Source: Silene conica (lineage: Eukaryota; Streptophyta; Magnoliopsida; Caryophyllales; Caryophyllaceae). From it: a stretch of DNA of 64,000 bases. The stretch covers positions 25,390,203 through 25,454,202 of the forward strand of contig CM055312.2 of assembly GCA_029255685.2 (NCBI GenBank), written 5' to 3'. Shown here one piece after another: positions 12,591 through 24,524 of this stretch. Position 1 is the first letter of the stretch; each line of letters begins with the position of its first letter. The notes under the pieces are model-generated. The model was not told the DNA's origin, did not search any database, and was given only the letters and a program-made list of their open reading frames with translations. The translations under genes and the position numbers were made by a program.

Positions 12591-15364
12591 CTCTTCAGAC
12601 CTGCCGCCACCTTAGCCTCCTCCTTTTATACCACGAAATCTCAATTTCTCATCCTCAATTCGCCATCTACTCATGCAAATGATCTACCGTCATTGCTCAC
12701 GTGCCACCATTATTCACTCGCTAAGGTCATGTTGACGATTCCCAGGCCACCATCACCGGTCATTGTCACTTTCGACGAAGCCCAAGTCACTATCAATATA
12801 GTTCAATCGTTTTCTAACACCACCATGACGTCAATTCGTCGCCATCGTAACTGCTCCTTCACCCTCTAGGTACCGTTTCTGAGCAATCTAATTGTTTTAT
12901 ATACTGTTTGATTTCACCTTAATTTAACTTAGGGTTATGTCGTTTAAGACAAATTTAGAGATTTTTCTTTTTTATTTGATTGTTTGGATCCACAATTTTT
13001 TATTAGTTTCGATTGATTCTGGGTGAGTAATTAACGTCAGCCCAGATTTGATGTTTCTAATAACTGTGGTGTTTTTAACTGTATTTGATGTTTTCTGAAT
13101 AATTATTGATGGACTTGGACCGTTTGTTATAACGTATATAGGAGCAGGCTGCAATTATCTGCCATCACCATTCCTCCTTGGCGACACCATTCCACCTTGG
13201 TGACGACTTTCTTTTATCAAAGGGTTGACAAAACGTTCAGTGATAGTAGTATCAATTAGAGACCCAGCCCCTTGAAATATGAGATGGTCTGTGAGAGTAA
13301 ACTGATGTTGATAAAATATAGTGTGTGAAGTTCACGAATATACAATCAATGATAAGACGGTATATACAATGTTGATTTTTGTCTTGTCAGACTAATTAGT
13401 TGTTAGTTTGATCTTTGCTAGAAAGCAGCTTAAAACCAGTAAGTTCCATCTCCCATATATTTCATTCTTGTAATTGGTTGCTTTTCGTTTTCCGTTTTCC
13501 TTTTTCACACTTGATTATTGCCTAGTTACAAGAAATTTAGTTTGAAGGCCTGTACTTCATCCAAATTTAAGTGGGTAGTCTTTAGGAACAAATTTACAGT
13601 TAGATCTTAACGTTTTCAAATTAGGGATTATGATTATATTGGGGGGTTTTAATAAAATTTGTTTAAGTTCATAATCTGTGATTTGTTTTCTGATGTAAGC
13701 TAATAAATATCATCCCCTGCTGTGATGATCCCCTCTTTAAGAGCCACCACCACCACAAAATTTCCAAACCCGAATACCATAACCCTTAATCAATCTTACT
13801 TGGATTGATATTTTTTTGGGATTATGAGTACTGTGAATTCAGATTTGATTCCAGTAAGATGATGAGTCCATTGTCGAACAAATTTGATTGTTTACTTGAG
13901 TCCATTTTGATGCCAATTGAGGTGCATATTTCTGGCTCGATCACTGCACGAATTAAGCATTAAAATCGGAGTACACCTCTTATTTGCGTTAGAAAGAATA
14001 CTGATTAATTAACAAAAAAAGACCGCGCATCCAACATGCTACTTTTTCTCATTGTACTACATTATTATATAACTTCATTTGCTTCAACCATGACAACCAT
14101 TATAAGAGTCCCTACTATTCAGGTGTTGCTGGATGAAAGCCTCAATACATATTTAGGAAGAATTCTAATGTAGTAGTCTTTCTTCTCCTATGTCCTTGAG
14201 TTAGAAACTAGACAGGGAACAAATAATATAGTAAATAATGCAGGAGACTAGCTAGTAAGCTGAAGAAGCCAATCATCCATCTAACGGGATATAAGAAGTC
14301 TGGTGTCCTACCCAAACCCGCCACTGAACTACCGTATGTATCTGATGAAGACCTTTATACAGGATTTGCATCTCACTCATCTAATAAGAACTTTTAAAAT
14401 GCTTTGGAGCTGAGTTTGCTTTTGTTACTGTGTCAGATTTAGGAAGCTATACGTGACTGGATTTCTTTGCTTCAGACCTGATCATCATGGTCACCACTTA
14501 ATTCATATTGGCTTGCTAATATTATGTTGGGCACTTTTCCCATTATTTATGTCCTTTACATTTCATTAACTTCAATTTAATTACAATAACAACATTGCAT
14601 TGTTCAAGTAGGAAGAGCGACAAGTTATTGTGGGACAAGTATTGATTACGACGTTGGTGAATATGCTCTCCTTCCTTCATTATGAATCCACGCCCTTCAT
14701 TGCTCGTCGTTCTCAACATTTTCCAATCGTAAGCCTTATTTCTCATTTACTCTTGCTATCTTTAATTTTGCTCAATTTTGTGAATTACCCATTAATTAAT
14801 TAATATTAGTTCATTTACTGTTTTAATTGAGATTTTATACTTGATGATGGCAAAAATAGTTGCGTACATCAAGATTTGCAACAATTTCGTAGTTGCTTTA
14901 AATGTTAACATTCGACGAGTTGGTGCTTTATTTTTTGTTAATGACATGCTTTGTGTTAAAGTTTAAATAAGGCTTTGGTTTAATGCTTATCTAATATTTC
15001 AGTATTTATCATTAGTTTATTGGTAATTTTAGATTTATCCGTTTGAAGAAAAAAAAAATCAAAAAGTAATTTTTTGCATCACTTGAATTTAGGTTGATAC
15101 GAAATTGTATATTAGATACCTGAAAAGTAGTGTGTGGAGAGTATTTCTAATTTATGATATCTATGTCATGTGAGTGTCAAGGTGTAATTGCGCTAAACAT
15201 AGAAGATTGAACTTTGCATAGATTACGTGTTAAATCTATAGTTTTGGGTACTAGGGTATTTGTTATACCCTGGTTTTAGAAATCCTTGTTTTACTAAGAG
15301 AACGTCATGATCATGATTTCTTATGATATATTTTCCGCAATTTTCGATTTTCAATTTCTTGTAG

Positions 15365-15587
15365 GATATGGTCGAGCATAATTCTCTGGAACCTCGGCGC
15401 ATACATGTACAGGAGATGGCAATGCAATGGTCCCTTGTGATGGCTCTCCTTACAGGTTGATAGTTATGGTGTTGGCTGCCTTATGTTTGTTGCTTTTGTG
15501 TGTGTGTGTGTTTTACTGACTACGTGTGTTTGACTGACTATATCTGTAGATCTTTTTGTCGGAATCTCCAAAGACATGCTCGGTTGA
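15365..15587 (+). other. exon-like pair inside the CACTA element, function unknown
   Basis: Segment 15365-15455 is fully open in one frame, preceded by a pyrimidine-rich tract and TTGTAG and followed by ACAG/GTTGAT. Its phase joins to 15550, which is preceded by ATCTGTAG, and the joined frame closes after twelve codons at 15585-15587. A third open stretch with good AG and GT borders lies at about 14611-14730. I recognise no family. It could be the element's own second gene or a captured host fragment. Confidence 0.25.
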
Positions 15588-15969
15588 GAAAATTGATGAG
15601 GTGCGGGAAATTTGGGCTAAACATGCATTGAAGTTTAAGGCGCAAGCATTTGACGATATCTGAAGTATTTAGGTTGAGCGCTTGAATATTATCTACATTA
15701 GATAGATTAAGATAGCTTGTATTTTGGATGTTCAAACTTATACGAGTTTGTTTGGTTGGATTATATGGTATAATCGTAAGATTTGCTAGGTTTTCTGAAA
15801 TGTACCCGGATGTAATATTTAAGCTATACGACAATTGTCGTATAGGATATATGAATGAAATAGTTTCCTTTTCAAAATTTTGGTTGTCAAAGAGTAAGAA
15901 TGCGTGTCAATAGTATACTATGCAGGCTGATTCAAAAATTCGTGTGAAATTGATTTTTTTAAAAAAAAT

Positions 15970-16262
15970 TAGAAGACGGTTTCTTATGACAAAAGCATCA
16001 TGAATTGGCGAAAAATTAAGCGTAAAAAACAAGATGGTTATAATGTATACCCGTCCTCTTTGTTAAAAATGAAAGAAGACGGTCGGGCGCGTAACCGTAC
16101 TCTTTGAAAAACTGAAAGAAGACGGTTGATATACATAACCGTCCTCTTTGTCAAACTAAAAGAGGACGGTTTGACTTTTTTTTGAACCGTCCTCTTAGGC
16201 TATGAGGTCGGGTGAATTTAGGACGGTTCGTTTTAGAATTAAGGACGGTTTTGAACCGTCCT
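15970..16262. repeat. right subterminal repeats of the CACTA element
   Basis: Units of GAAGACGGTT ... AACCGTCCTCTT like those at the left end but in the arrangement expected for the opposite terminus; the last unit runs into the terminal repeat. At least five units, some degenerate. Confidence 0.85.
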
Positions 16263-16288
16263 CGTAGTCCATTTTTGTAGTAGTGAAC

Positions 16289-18570
16289 CACCACTTGCAA
16301 ATGAGATTAAACATAAACCCAGTTTATCAATTTTAATTGAGACTAACCAAATCAGTGCAATTTGGCTTCCTTACAACATTTTTTCTTTTTTTAATGCAAT
16401 GCCTTAATCCATGTGCAAAAGCAAATGAGAAGAAAATAGAAAAATGAAGGGAGTATAATTTAGTTATAAAATGTATAGTTACAACATTTTATTAGTTTTA
16501 ACGCACAAACTTTATATAAACAATTCATATTATTATATTAGAATTTAATGCTCAAAAATCAACATAAATGATTTGTAACGATAATTTACAACACACAAAG
16601 AAGCCTATAATAGTGATATACGATGTAATATTTCATCATCTTGAACAAATGATTCTCTCCCAATCACCATCGTAATCTATACACGAAGTATCTACTAATT
16701 GTAATATCGATTTCTTATGCATCACCTTAGTCTTGAAACATATGCTTCTACCATTACTAGCTACATACCCTCTACCATTCTGATTTCTCTTCCCGTTTCA
16801 CTCTTTTGAGTCAAACTTGAATTTTTTTTAACTAAAAATAAGTTGAAAAATAGGTAATATTAAATCATAAAATGAAAATATTTATATTCATTATGAATGT
16901 ATTATTCAGAAAATATAATTTCCGAAAATAATAAGGAACGTATATATACACCATGAAAGACTCGGTCAAAGTGGCGTGTTAGAGACCGCGTAAACAAATG
17001 GAAAAAATAATGAAGGGAAGATAGTATCATACGTACAAATATGCGTCTCTTATTTTGATATTCAAACATAACATGTTGATAATTTCCATTGTGAACATAT
17101 TCTACCTATTTGATAATTTTAAATTTGTGTAAATTTCAAAACCTAATTAGTCGAACAATTATATGCTGCTTATTCTCGGATCAATGAGTAACAAAGTCGT
17201 TCAATTTAATTACTAATACATTAACAAGAGTGTTTGATAGAATTCTGAGGTAGGGTCACATTGACGATTAGTTTATGGTAATAATTAGGCATACCACACG
17301 TGTTTCAAAATTAAAGGGTGTCATGTTGAAAACTTAAAAATAGAAGGGTACTATATGTAGAACCCCCCACAAAAAAATACCTTAAATTTTTTATTTATTA
17401 ATATTCATATCACATGAGGTTTGAGACCGTTTTACATTAATCTTGTGTAAATAACAAATTTATAAAAAAAAGATAAACATATTGGTTTGAAATGAAAAAT
17501 AAAAACTCAAATTAAAACAATTCGCCCTTACATAAACTCTTACTTACAATGTCCTTACACTAAAATTGTCAAAATAGTTTGCAAAAAAACTTGATACTAA
17601 AATATTTATGCACTAATTAAAAAAGTCTTTAAATATATTATTGTGAACAAAATTTATTACTCATTCCGTCTCGATTATTTTTTTTATCTATTCACTCTCA
17701 ATTGGTCGGTCTTACAAAAGTATATTATCTTAAAATAAAACAGGTCAACTATTACCCTACTTGGTTAGATAGAACAATTACTTTGCTTGTTCCTAAACAA
17801 ATTCTTTTTGTCTTATTTATACTATTTGTCCCGACTTGAGGTTAAGTTGGATTACTTGAATATGTCTGTCTTAAATGAGAATTAGTGTTTCATTTTAGTA
17901 TATCTCATTCTTATTTTTACCTTCTATATTTGGATGCTTTTTATGAATATTTTGATTATACATATTTAATAATATTATATCAATAAAAATAGCGAATCAT
18001 AACAGTATTTTCTTTGTAGTTACTATATCTTGTATTAATGAAGTAGTTATGGAAAGTATAACATAAAAATGATTGTATAGAATAATTTGTTGATAAATGA
18101 CAGAAAATATAGCACGAAAATATATAGTGTGTATAAGATATGGAGTGAGGGGAAAACTGAATAACTAATAGGTTGACACGTGTCAATAGTGATTCTTATT
18201 TTATACTTATATATAGATATATAGATATATAGATTTGTGTATGTCAAATAATTAATATTTTTATACTAATTAATACCATAAGGGGATATGTTTATTTTTA
18301 AGGAAAATCAACGTATTTTGGTGTTTTCTAAATTTATATTTCAACCAAAACTAGTTTTTTTTACATTGAAGTCTCTTTATGAGATCTATCACACACCGCT
18401 ATCAATTTAAAAATATATGCTATAATTATTTTGTATAAATCTCTTTACTATAAAAAATAAAGAATTTAAATGCTTTTGATTGATTGCTTGACTTTAGGGA
18501 AAGAAAAAGCAAAATGACCCTACTAAAATTAAGCTAATTAATTACTGTCAATATTACCCACTAGGGTAGG
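16289..18570. other. intergenic, very AT-rich, no gene
   Basis: No open frame with a domain. A few ACTCATTCCGTCTCGATTA-like stretches (about 17660) resemble single Stowaway ends without partner. TATA-type microsatellite at about 18210-18235. Confidence 0.4.
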
Positions 18571-19171
18571 TGATATGCTCTATTTTTATATACTTTTCAT
18601 CCCCATTTTAGCTCATGTTTTATCATCGTTTACTTTATTCTTCAATGTTTATTTAGCTAATTCCGTGTTCTAGGTAAATTGTATGTGGTTTAGCGTTTTT
18701 TGTAGGAATTTCGGATTTCTCTTACATTTTGACATTTACCGAGCATCACGGAGCTAATCAAAGTCGAGACAAGCATTTTTCGGGTAGTAAAAGTGACGGA
18801 GAAAGAAAGAAAGTCAAGAAGTCAGCAAAGAAAGTCAACACTTGAAGATCAAATGTGCAAAGCATGACAACATCAATCATTACATCATTCTTGCAACGTC
18901 ACCCAAGTTCCCAAATGTAAACAATTGACGAAATACGAAGTACTTGGACATCGCTTTCACCCCGGTCGGGGTAGGCTGCCCCGGTATATCGGGGTGGCTT
19001 TGATCAGGCTATTTTCTGGTCCAGATTCAAGGAATGCATACGTCATGTTCTTGCCCCGGTCCGGGGTGGCTGTAATCTACTCCGTCTCCTCATCACTATA
19101 AATACCCCATGCTTTCATTCATTTGGAAATAATCTCATCTAATCTAAGCTTGGAGTGATCAACTCTTAGAA
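18571..19171 (+). mobile_element. 5' part of an LTR (outer element), interrupted by a gypsy insertion
   Basis: Begins TGATATGC and continues in style with other long LTRs here: AT-rich U3, GC-rich dyads at 18962-19072, TATA box at 19097-19104. It breaks off at the TGTAAC start of the gypsy LTR. The remainder of this LTR type is at 30642-31734. The last ~183 bp (18990-19172) recur at 30642-30824, so the pieces do not simply rejoin. Confidence 0.7.
18962..19104 (+). promoter_or_regulatory. LTR core promoter with CCCCGG dyads and TATA box
   Basis: Nested dyads CACCCCGGTCGGGG, GCCCCGG and ATCGGGGTGG, then GCCCCGGTCCGGGGTGG, followed within about 30 bases by CACTATAAATACC (TATA box 19097-19104). 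Pol II initiation about 30 bases downstream is expected from LTR biology. The same segment is duplicated at 30642-30756. Confidence 0.6.
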
Positions 19172-20476
19172 TGTAACACCCCCATTTATTCGGAGGCCTG
19201 AACTAGGACTCCCCAAATAACCAAGGGTGTTATCATCTCAGTTACCCGAGGTAGTAGCTAACAAAGGAAGAAACACAGTGCTTTATTAAGTAAATTTAAA
19301 GTTAAACAAATGTCTCGGAAAGATTACAACTGTTTATGAAATCAAAACCAAAAGTTCAATATGTCGGAACTATATGACTGAGCTATAACTAGACTGCTCT
19401 GATCCACATCCTCTCCACCCTTCCAGCATCCACAAGTCTAAACCTGTCATTCTGCTCCCCAATAAATTGGATCAACGCAGACACAACAAACAAATAGAAG
19501 GGTCAACACGAGGTTGAGTAGGTAATATAGTTATGACATGAATTAAAACAATAAACATTTCCTCCATCTCCTCAACCACCGTTCCTCCACCACACCTCCA
19601 ACACACCTCCAACACACCACACCTCCCATGGCCATATCACAAGTCTCGTAACACAAGACCCATATCACAACCTCCGTCCTCCACATTATTTAATATTAAC
19701 ATTCATTCACAATATAACATCATAAAATATATCAAACAAACAACGAATACCTTCATGTCATATCACAACTACCACATAAATATTTCCCTACCTCAAAAGC
19801 CGGATGAAGTCGTTAGTTGCTCAACTGCTAAAAAATGTTCCACTCGGAAATCGTTACCTAAACGTGTAATGCGCATGATTAATAAGACTCCCTAATTACA
19901 TGAATACAAGTACGACTACTAAATATAGAACTTTCCTAAAGTAAGCATTTCCCAAAATAGCAACTACTAAAAAGAGTAACTTTCCAAAAATAGATACTTT
20001 GATTTTGAAATTCAAATTATTTAAAAAGTGCATTAATATCTTTATTAATATCTTTCCTATAATAAAACAATACTCCATAAATAATAATGATATCAAAATA
20101 GCAAGTATACTAATAACATATAATAGATATAATAATAATAATAATAATAATAATAAAACAATAAAGTAAAAACAACCGTGAACACCCAGCAACCCGCGAT
20201 AAACACACTATGTGCAAACACCCTAAGACCACCGTGTCACACCCCTCTACCGCCAACAGCCACCACCACCTGTTCCCAGAACCACCCTCCATTATTCCAG
20301 CAACCAGCAGCCCCCTCGCCGACTGCCGGTGATCAGAACCAGACACCCAAACCGACCAGACTCCACGCCCTTCCTCCTGACAACACCCTCTTTGACAACC
20401 CTTCGACACCAGCCCAGCCACCACCAACACCCGATCTAACCACCAACACCTTCCCTTGACACCAGACTCGAAAGAC
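19172..20476 (-). repeat. 3' LTR of the gypsy element (partial)
   Basis: Starts TGTAACACCCCC and is nearly identical to 24525 onward in the 5' LTR. It ends where the shared CACCAGACTCGAAAGAC stops and RT sequence begins, leaving about 770 bp of the LTR missing compared with the right copy. It contains an uninterrupted (AAT)n tract at 20128-20156, the empty counterpart of the non-LTR insertion site. Confidence 0.85.
20128..20156. repeat. (AAT)n microsatellite, empty insertion site
   Basis: About nine AAT units inside the left LTR. The same place in the right LTR (25490-25515 and 29531-29553) carries the non-LTR retrotransposon, so this is a direct pre-insertion comparison. Confidence 0.85.
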
Positions 20477-21622
20477 CCGGTTCATCAAATCCATGAACAC
20501 TGCTGGTGCATTAGTCAACCCGAACGGCATAACCACAAATTCGTAGTGGCCATACCTTGTCCTGAAAGCGGTCTTGGGGATATCTTCATCTTTAATTCTC
20601 AGTTGGTGATAACCCGATCTCAGGTCAATTTTTGAAAAGACCCCGGCTCCACTCAACTGATCGAATAGATCGTCAGTTCTTGGCAAAGGGTAACGGTTCT
20701 TGACAGTCGCATTGTTCAACTCTCGGTAGTCAACGCAGAGTATCCTTATTCTTAACGAAAAGTACGGGTGCTCCCCAAGGCGATACACTAGGCCGGATAA
20801 ATCCCTTCTCGGCCAATTCATCCAGTTGCTTTTTCAATTCTTCCATCTCCTTTGGTCCCATTCAGTAAGGTGACTTTGATATCGGTCCTGCACCAGGCTT
20901 GAGGTCGATAGAGAAGTCGACCTCCCTCCTAGGTGGTAATCTTGACACATCGTCTTGGAACACACCCTCAAACTCCCTCACCACATGTATTTCACTCACA
21001 CTTGGAGTCTCCGCCTCACAGTTCCACATCTGGCACAAGATTAAACTTTCCCCCTTTCGCAGGCTCGACTTAAGGGTATTGACTGATATGAACTTGACCT
21101 TAGGTTTAACCACGAATCCCCTATAGGTCACTCTCACCCCTTTAGGTCCTCTCAGAGAAATTTTCTTTTGGTAACAATCAATAAAAGCTCGGTATTTCCC
21201 CAGCCAATCCATCCCCAGGATTACTTCAAAGTCCCCTAATGGAAATTTGATAAGGTCGCAATGGAAAACCACTTCCCCAATTTTGATGGGTACACTCCTA
21301 AAGACTCTAGTACATGAAACCAATTCTCCGGATGGTATTGTTACAGAATCCTCAACCCAATCATAGATAACAAGCCCTAACTCCCTAGCATGATCTTTAG
21401 ACACAAAAGAATGGGTTGCGCCGGAATCAAAGAGTACGAAAGTAGGTTTAAGGTTCACAAGAAATGTACCAGTCACGACATGGGCGTCATCCTGGGCAGC
21501 CTGTTTCTCCATGGCAAAGAGCTTGCCACTTGTCTTCACCCCACTCTGGCTAGTAGAGGCTACTCCTGTTTGTTGATTGCCTTCAGCTGCGGTCTTCTGG
21601 TTACTGCCACTCCGTTGTACTG
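20477..21622 (-). pseudogene. gypsy protease and N-terminal reverse transcriptase, frameshifted and deleted
   Basis: Reading down the minus strand from about 21620: a linker, then the aspartic protease with LFDSGATHSF as active-site block and VILGMDWL. A connector carries the PPRREVDFSIDL motif, and RT begins with FIRPS-like sequence (in a shifted frame near 20760-20830). It continues with [44 protein letters not shown] and FMDLMNRVF. The frame then runs into LTR sequence at about 20476, so the YxDD block and all later domains are gone. At least one frameshift separates the protease piece (20862-21539) from the RT piece. The motif set is that of Ty3/gypsy chromoviruses; the exact clade was not determined. 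Confidence 0.88.
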
Positions 21623-21627
21623 ACTAT

Positions 21628-22902
21628 TGATACGTGCCTATTTTATGCATTTTATTTACTCTTTTGGCACGTATTTTCTTACACTTTCGTGGCTTTTAGT
21701 TGCTTTTTCTCCCGAAACGGTTTACTTTGGCATTTCTATGTTTTATATGTAGGAATACGCGGAAGTGAGCAAAACCAAGCCTTATTTGCCTTTAGGAAGC
21801 TGTTTGAGTACTAGTATGGAGCAAGGAATCAGATGGTGCACTCAAGTATTATTTTCGGGCCAGATCAAAGCTGGAAAAGACGAGAAGCGGTCGACCGACC
21901 TGCAATAGTGGTCGACCGACCGATGTCCAGTTTGCAAAAAAGGCCCAGTTCACAGAAGCCCAAGTTCGCATGAAATAAACCCGTATCGCCAGAATCGGTC
22001 GACCGACCGAAAATCTCGGTCGACCGACCACCAGCTGTTTCGGGACTTCTGTTTTATTTATTTTCTATTTTTCCTAATCTTGTAACAATTATTATTTAAG
22101 GAGACCTAAACTCTAAAATTAGGTTATGCGGCCCCAATTAGAGAAAAAACTCCATTGTTAGATCTTGGTACAAAGCTTTCATCTTTATTCTTAGATTTTC
22201 CATTCAAGTTGTAAGTTTGTCACAATTCAATCTTTCCTTTTTATTCAATCTTGTTTTTCATCTTGTTGTTTCTTATTTCATGTTTACCCTTTTATTATCA
22301 TCTTTGATTATGTTCATCTCTTTAATATTCTTAGTAATTGTTAGTTCTATAATTAAAAGTATGCATAGCTAATTCTTGTGATTGGGAATTAGGGGAACCA
22401 TGATAAAGGCTTGACTTTGATAGGTTTGATGATTAAATTACCAATCCCCCATTGTTGTTGGTGAACTAATCCTCAGGATTGAAAGATTATTGGGATTAGT
22501 TTAACAACAACTTTGGGATTGCCCTTGAACGAAAGTTTAGTGCTTTTGTAGGAACCCTAAGACCGTAAGGATTGGGTAGAATATTGACCTAAAGGTTTAT
22601 TCTTTGTTCCTTGGGATTGTGTTATTTGATTATTCTTACCCTTCATTGACTTGTTTTGACCATGGGGAACCAAAGTTCCTAATCTCCTTTTATCTTATTT
22701 TAATTTTCTTGTTAGTTTGCTACCTTAGTGTTAGTTTAAATCTCAAATCAAAACCCCCCTTTTTGGTTACTTGCAATAGACTTCAAATTTACAAACATAA
22801 TTTACCCTGTCTCTCTGTGGTTCGACCCTTGACTTATCCTATCTGAGTTTAAGCTGAGGTTTTATAAATCTTATCTTTGGCACCCCTCAACGACGGGTGT
22901 CA
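21628..22902 (+). mobile_element. solo LTR of a second gypsy-type family, 1275 bp, with 5-bp TSD
   Basis: Starts TGATACGTGCC, ends ACGACGGGTGTCA and is flanked by a perfect ACTAT duplication (21623-21627 and 22903-22907). No internal region is present, so it is the product of LTR-LTR recombination. It splits the host gypsy element at the gag/protease border. GGTCGACCGACC motifs occur four times at 21883-22032. A related, truncated LTR lies at 32495-33785 (same GGTCGACCGACC motif and CACCCACCACGACGGGTATCA-like end). Confidence 0.92.
21883..22100 (+). promoter_or_regulatory. GGTCGACCGACC dyad cluster and TATA-like box of the solo LTR
   Basis: Four copies of GGTCGACCGACC in two pairs (about 21888-21925 and 21995-22032), followed about 60 bases on by a weak TATTTAAG box (22093-22100). 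By position it is the U3 promoter region of the LTR. Confidence 0.45.
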
Positions 22903-22907
22903 ACTAT

Positions 22908-23970
22908 GTTGGGAACGGTTTTGATAATTGTTGTAACTCTTCTGGTAGTTATTGTTATTACCAGATCTCGAATTCCCTCCATAGCTTGACGTAGGGGTAC
23001 GGTAACCTCCATTCCCCGAGGTGTTCATGCGGGACCCACTGTACCCCGGAGTTGGGGTACGGTAACCCCCAGATTGGTATCCGCCCGAAGATCGACATAC
23101 AGCCTGCTTATGTCCCGTCTTTCCACACCCATAACACATAATCCCCACAGAACTGGTCCCCGAATTCCCACTCCTATAGTTTCCTCCACTCTGGTTCCGG
23201 GTACCAGCCGAGGCACTGTTGTTAAAATATCCGCTGTACTTGTTAGAATTCTGCTTTTTCGACCCTGAATTGTCACTCAAGGTCTCAACTTTCCTCTTAT
23301 CACTCCTCGTCTTCTTTTCCTCCTTGATCATTTCAGCCAGTCTCTCAGCTGCCCCAGCCCGCAAATAGATGTCACGGACTGTGGTGGGTGGTGCAGCAAT
23401 GAGCCTCTTCTTGACAACAATGGTGAGTCCCCTCTCAAATTTCATGGCAAGCATTGGCTCATCCATCCCCATCTCTCCCACATGGCCCAGCAGCTGAAGA
23501 AACTTCCTGTAGTACACCTCCACCGTCATCTCATCAGTCATTCTGAATAGCTCAAATTCCTCTCTCAGTTTGCTCTTTTGAAATTCAGGTAGGAAAACTT
23601 CGAACAAGATTCTCTTGAATGCGACCCACTCCACATGATTGATTCCATCCTCGACAGCAGCTTCTCGAATCTCTACCTTGTTTCCAGTCCACCAATCGCC
23701 AGCCATACCCCTCAAGTAGTGAGCAGCTTGGTCCACTCTCAGTTCTTCTGGACAGTCTATCAGCTCGAACAGATTGCTGAACTCCCGACACCATTCACCA
23801 AGGAGGTGAGGTTCCCCTTCCCCGGTGAAGTGTGTAGGGTTATGCCTTGCGATTGTGGTACTCATTTTAGCAGGATCCAAGCGTCTGGCCTTTAAGGCCT
23901 CATTTTCAGCTATCAGTAGATCCAACTCCTCTTGGGTGATACTAGCGGCATTGTTCCTTCTTGGAGGCAT
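22908..23970 (-). CDS. gypsy gag polyprotein (354 codons, open to the solo LTR)
   Basis: Encodes the capsid/nucleocapsid precursor of the gypsy element. Start at ATG 23970 (MPPRRNN...). Residues about 45-200 form the retrotransposon gag (capsid) domain with HFTGEGEP, HYLRGMAGDWW and EVYYRKFLQLLGHV. A basic region (about 215-245) and an asparagine/serine/glycine-rich tail surround one CCHC zinc knuckle CYGCGKTGHKQAVC at about residues 279-292. The frame ends in the inserted solo LTR. Protease follows on the other side of the LTR but in a different phase once the 1280-bp insertion is discounted, so either a frameshift or a mutation separates gag from pol. Confidence 0.9.
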
Positions 23971-24509
23971 TCTAAAACATATAAGAAAAGATGAGTCCCG
24001 ATTTTAAGTATGGGTCCTCATTTATATTAAGGTTATGACCCTGAAGCATCGGCCCACATAAGTAACTGAGGTCTAAATTGATAGTACTTTCCTACACATG
24101 GCTCAGGGATCACATAACCGCATATCATTAAGCATGCATAACTATTAATATAACACTGATCATGGTATGTATGCACATCATTATATATACTCTTGTAAAC
24201 AACCATATAGTTCTGATATTCTTACATCTCTTTACGTTCATGCCCTTCATTTATATATATATATAGAAAGGTTCTTACAACCTTTATCATACTCTTACCA
24301 TAAGCTCTACCACTTCCTATTCTACCCTTTTCGCTCGTATTCGCTCAAGGTATCCGGGTAAAACTGAGAGGGCCTATGGTTCGGTGTGAGGGGGCCCTAG
24401 ACTCATACTTCCCCTTTAGTGTGCTCCTAACAGTTCTATCCCGGGGTTCATTTTATTTAGACTCTTCCTATATTCATTGGGTTCACTAGGTTAGGCCTGA
24501 GGATCGTTC

Positions 24510-24521
24510 GCTCTGATACCA
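24510..24521 (-). other. primer binding site of the gypsy element
   Basis: TGGTATCAGAGC on the minus strand, complementary to the 3' end of initiator tRNA-Met, three bases from the inner end of the 5' LTR. It fixes the orientation of the element and the LTR border. Confidence 0.9.
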
Positions 24522-24524
24522 CTT

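Larger units (their letters stand above)
12323..16285. mobile_element. non-autonomous CACTA (En/Spm) transposon, 3963 bp
   Basis: Starts CACTACTACAA and ends TTGTAGTAGTG, the diagnostic CACTA termini, and is flanked by a perfect 3-bp duplication AAC (12320-12322 and 16286-16288). Both ends carry arrays of subterminal repeats built on GAGGACGGTT / AACCGTCCTC (12345-12590 and 15970-16262), as expected of binding sites for a CACTA TNPA-type protein. No TNPD/DDE transposase is seen, so it would depend on a related element. The interior is not just filler: it holds exon-like segments with acceptor and donor sites on the plus strand (for example 15365-15455 followed by 15550-15587), possibly a TNPA-like or captured gene; see findings. 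Confidence 0.93.

Noticed and set aside
20178..20459. 93-codon threonine/proline-rich frame, repeated at 29574-29855
   Set aside because: Lies entirely in the two gypsy LTR copies; the near-identical duplicate reflects the LTR pair, not a gene family.
23025..23276. 83-codon minus-strand frame overlapping gag
   Set aside because: Out-of-frame shadow of the gypsy gag tail.
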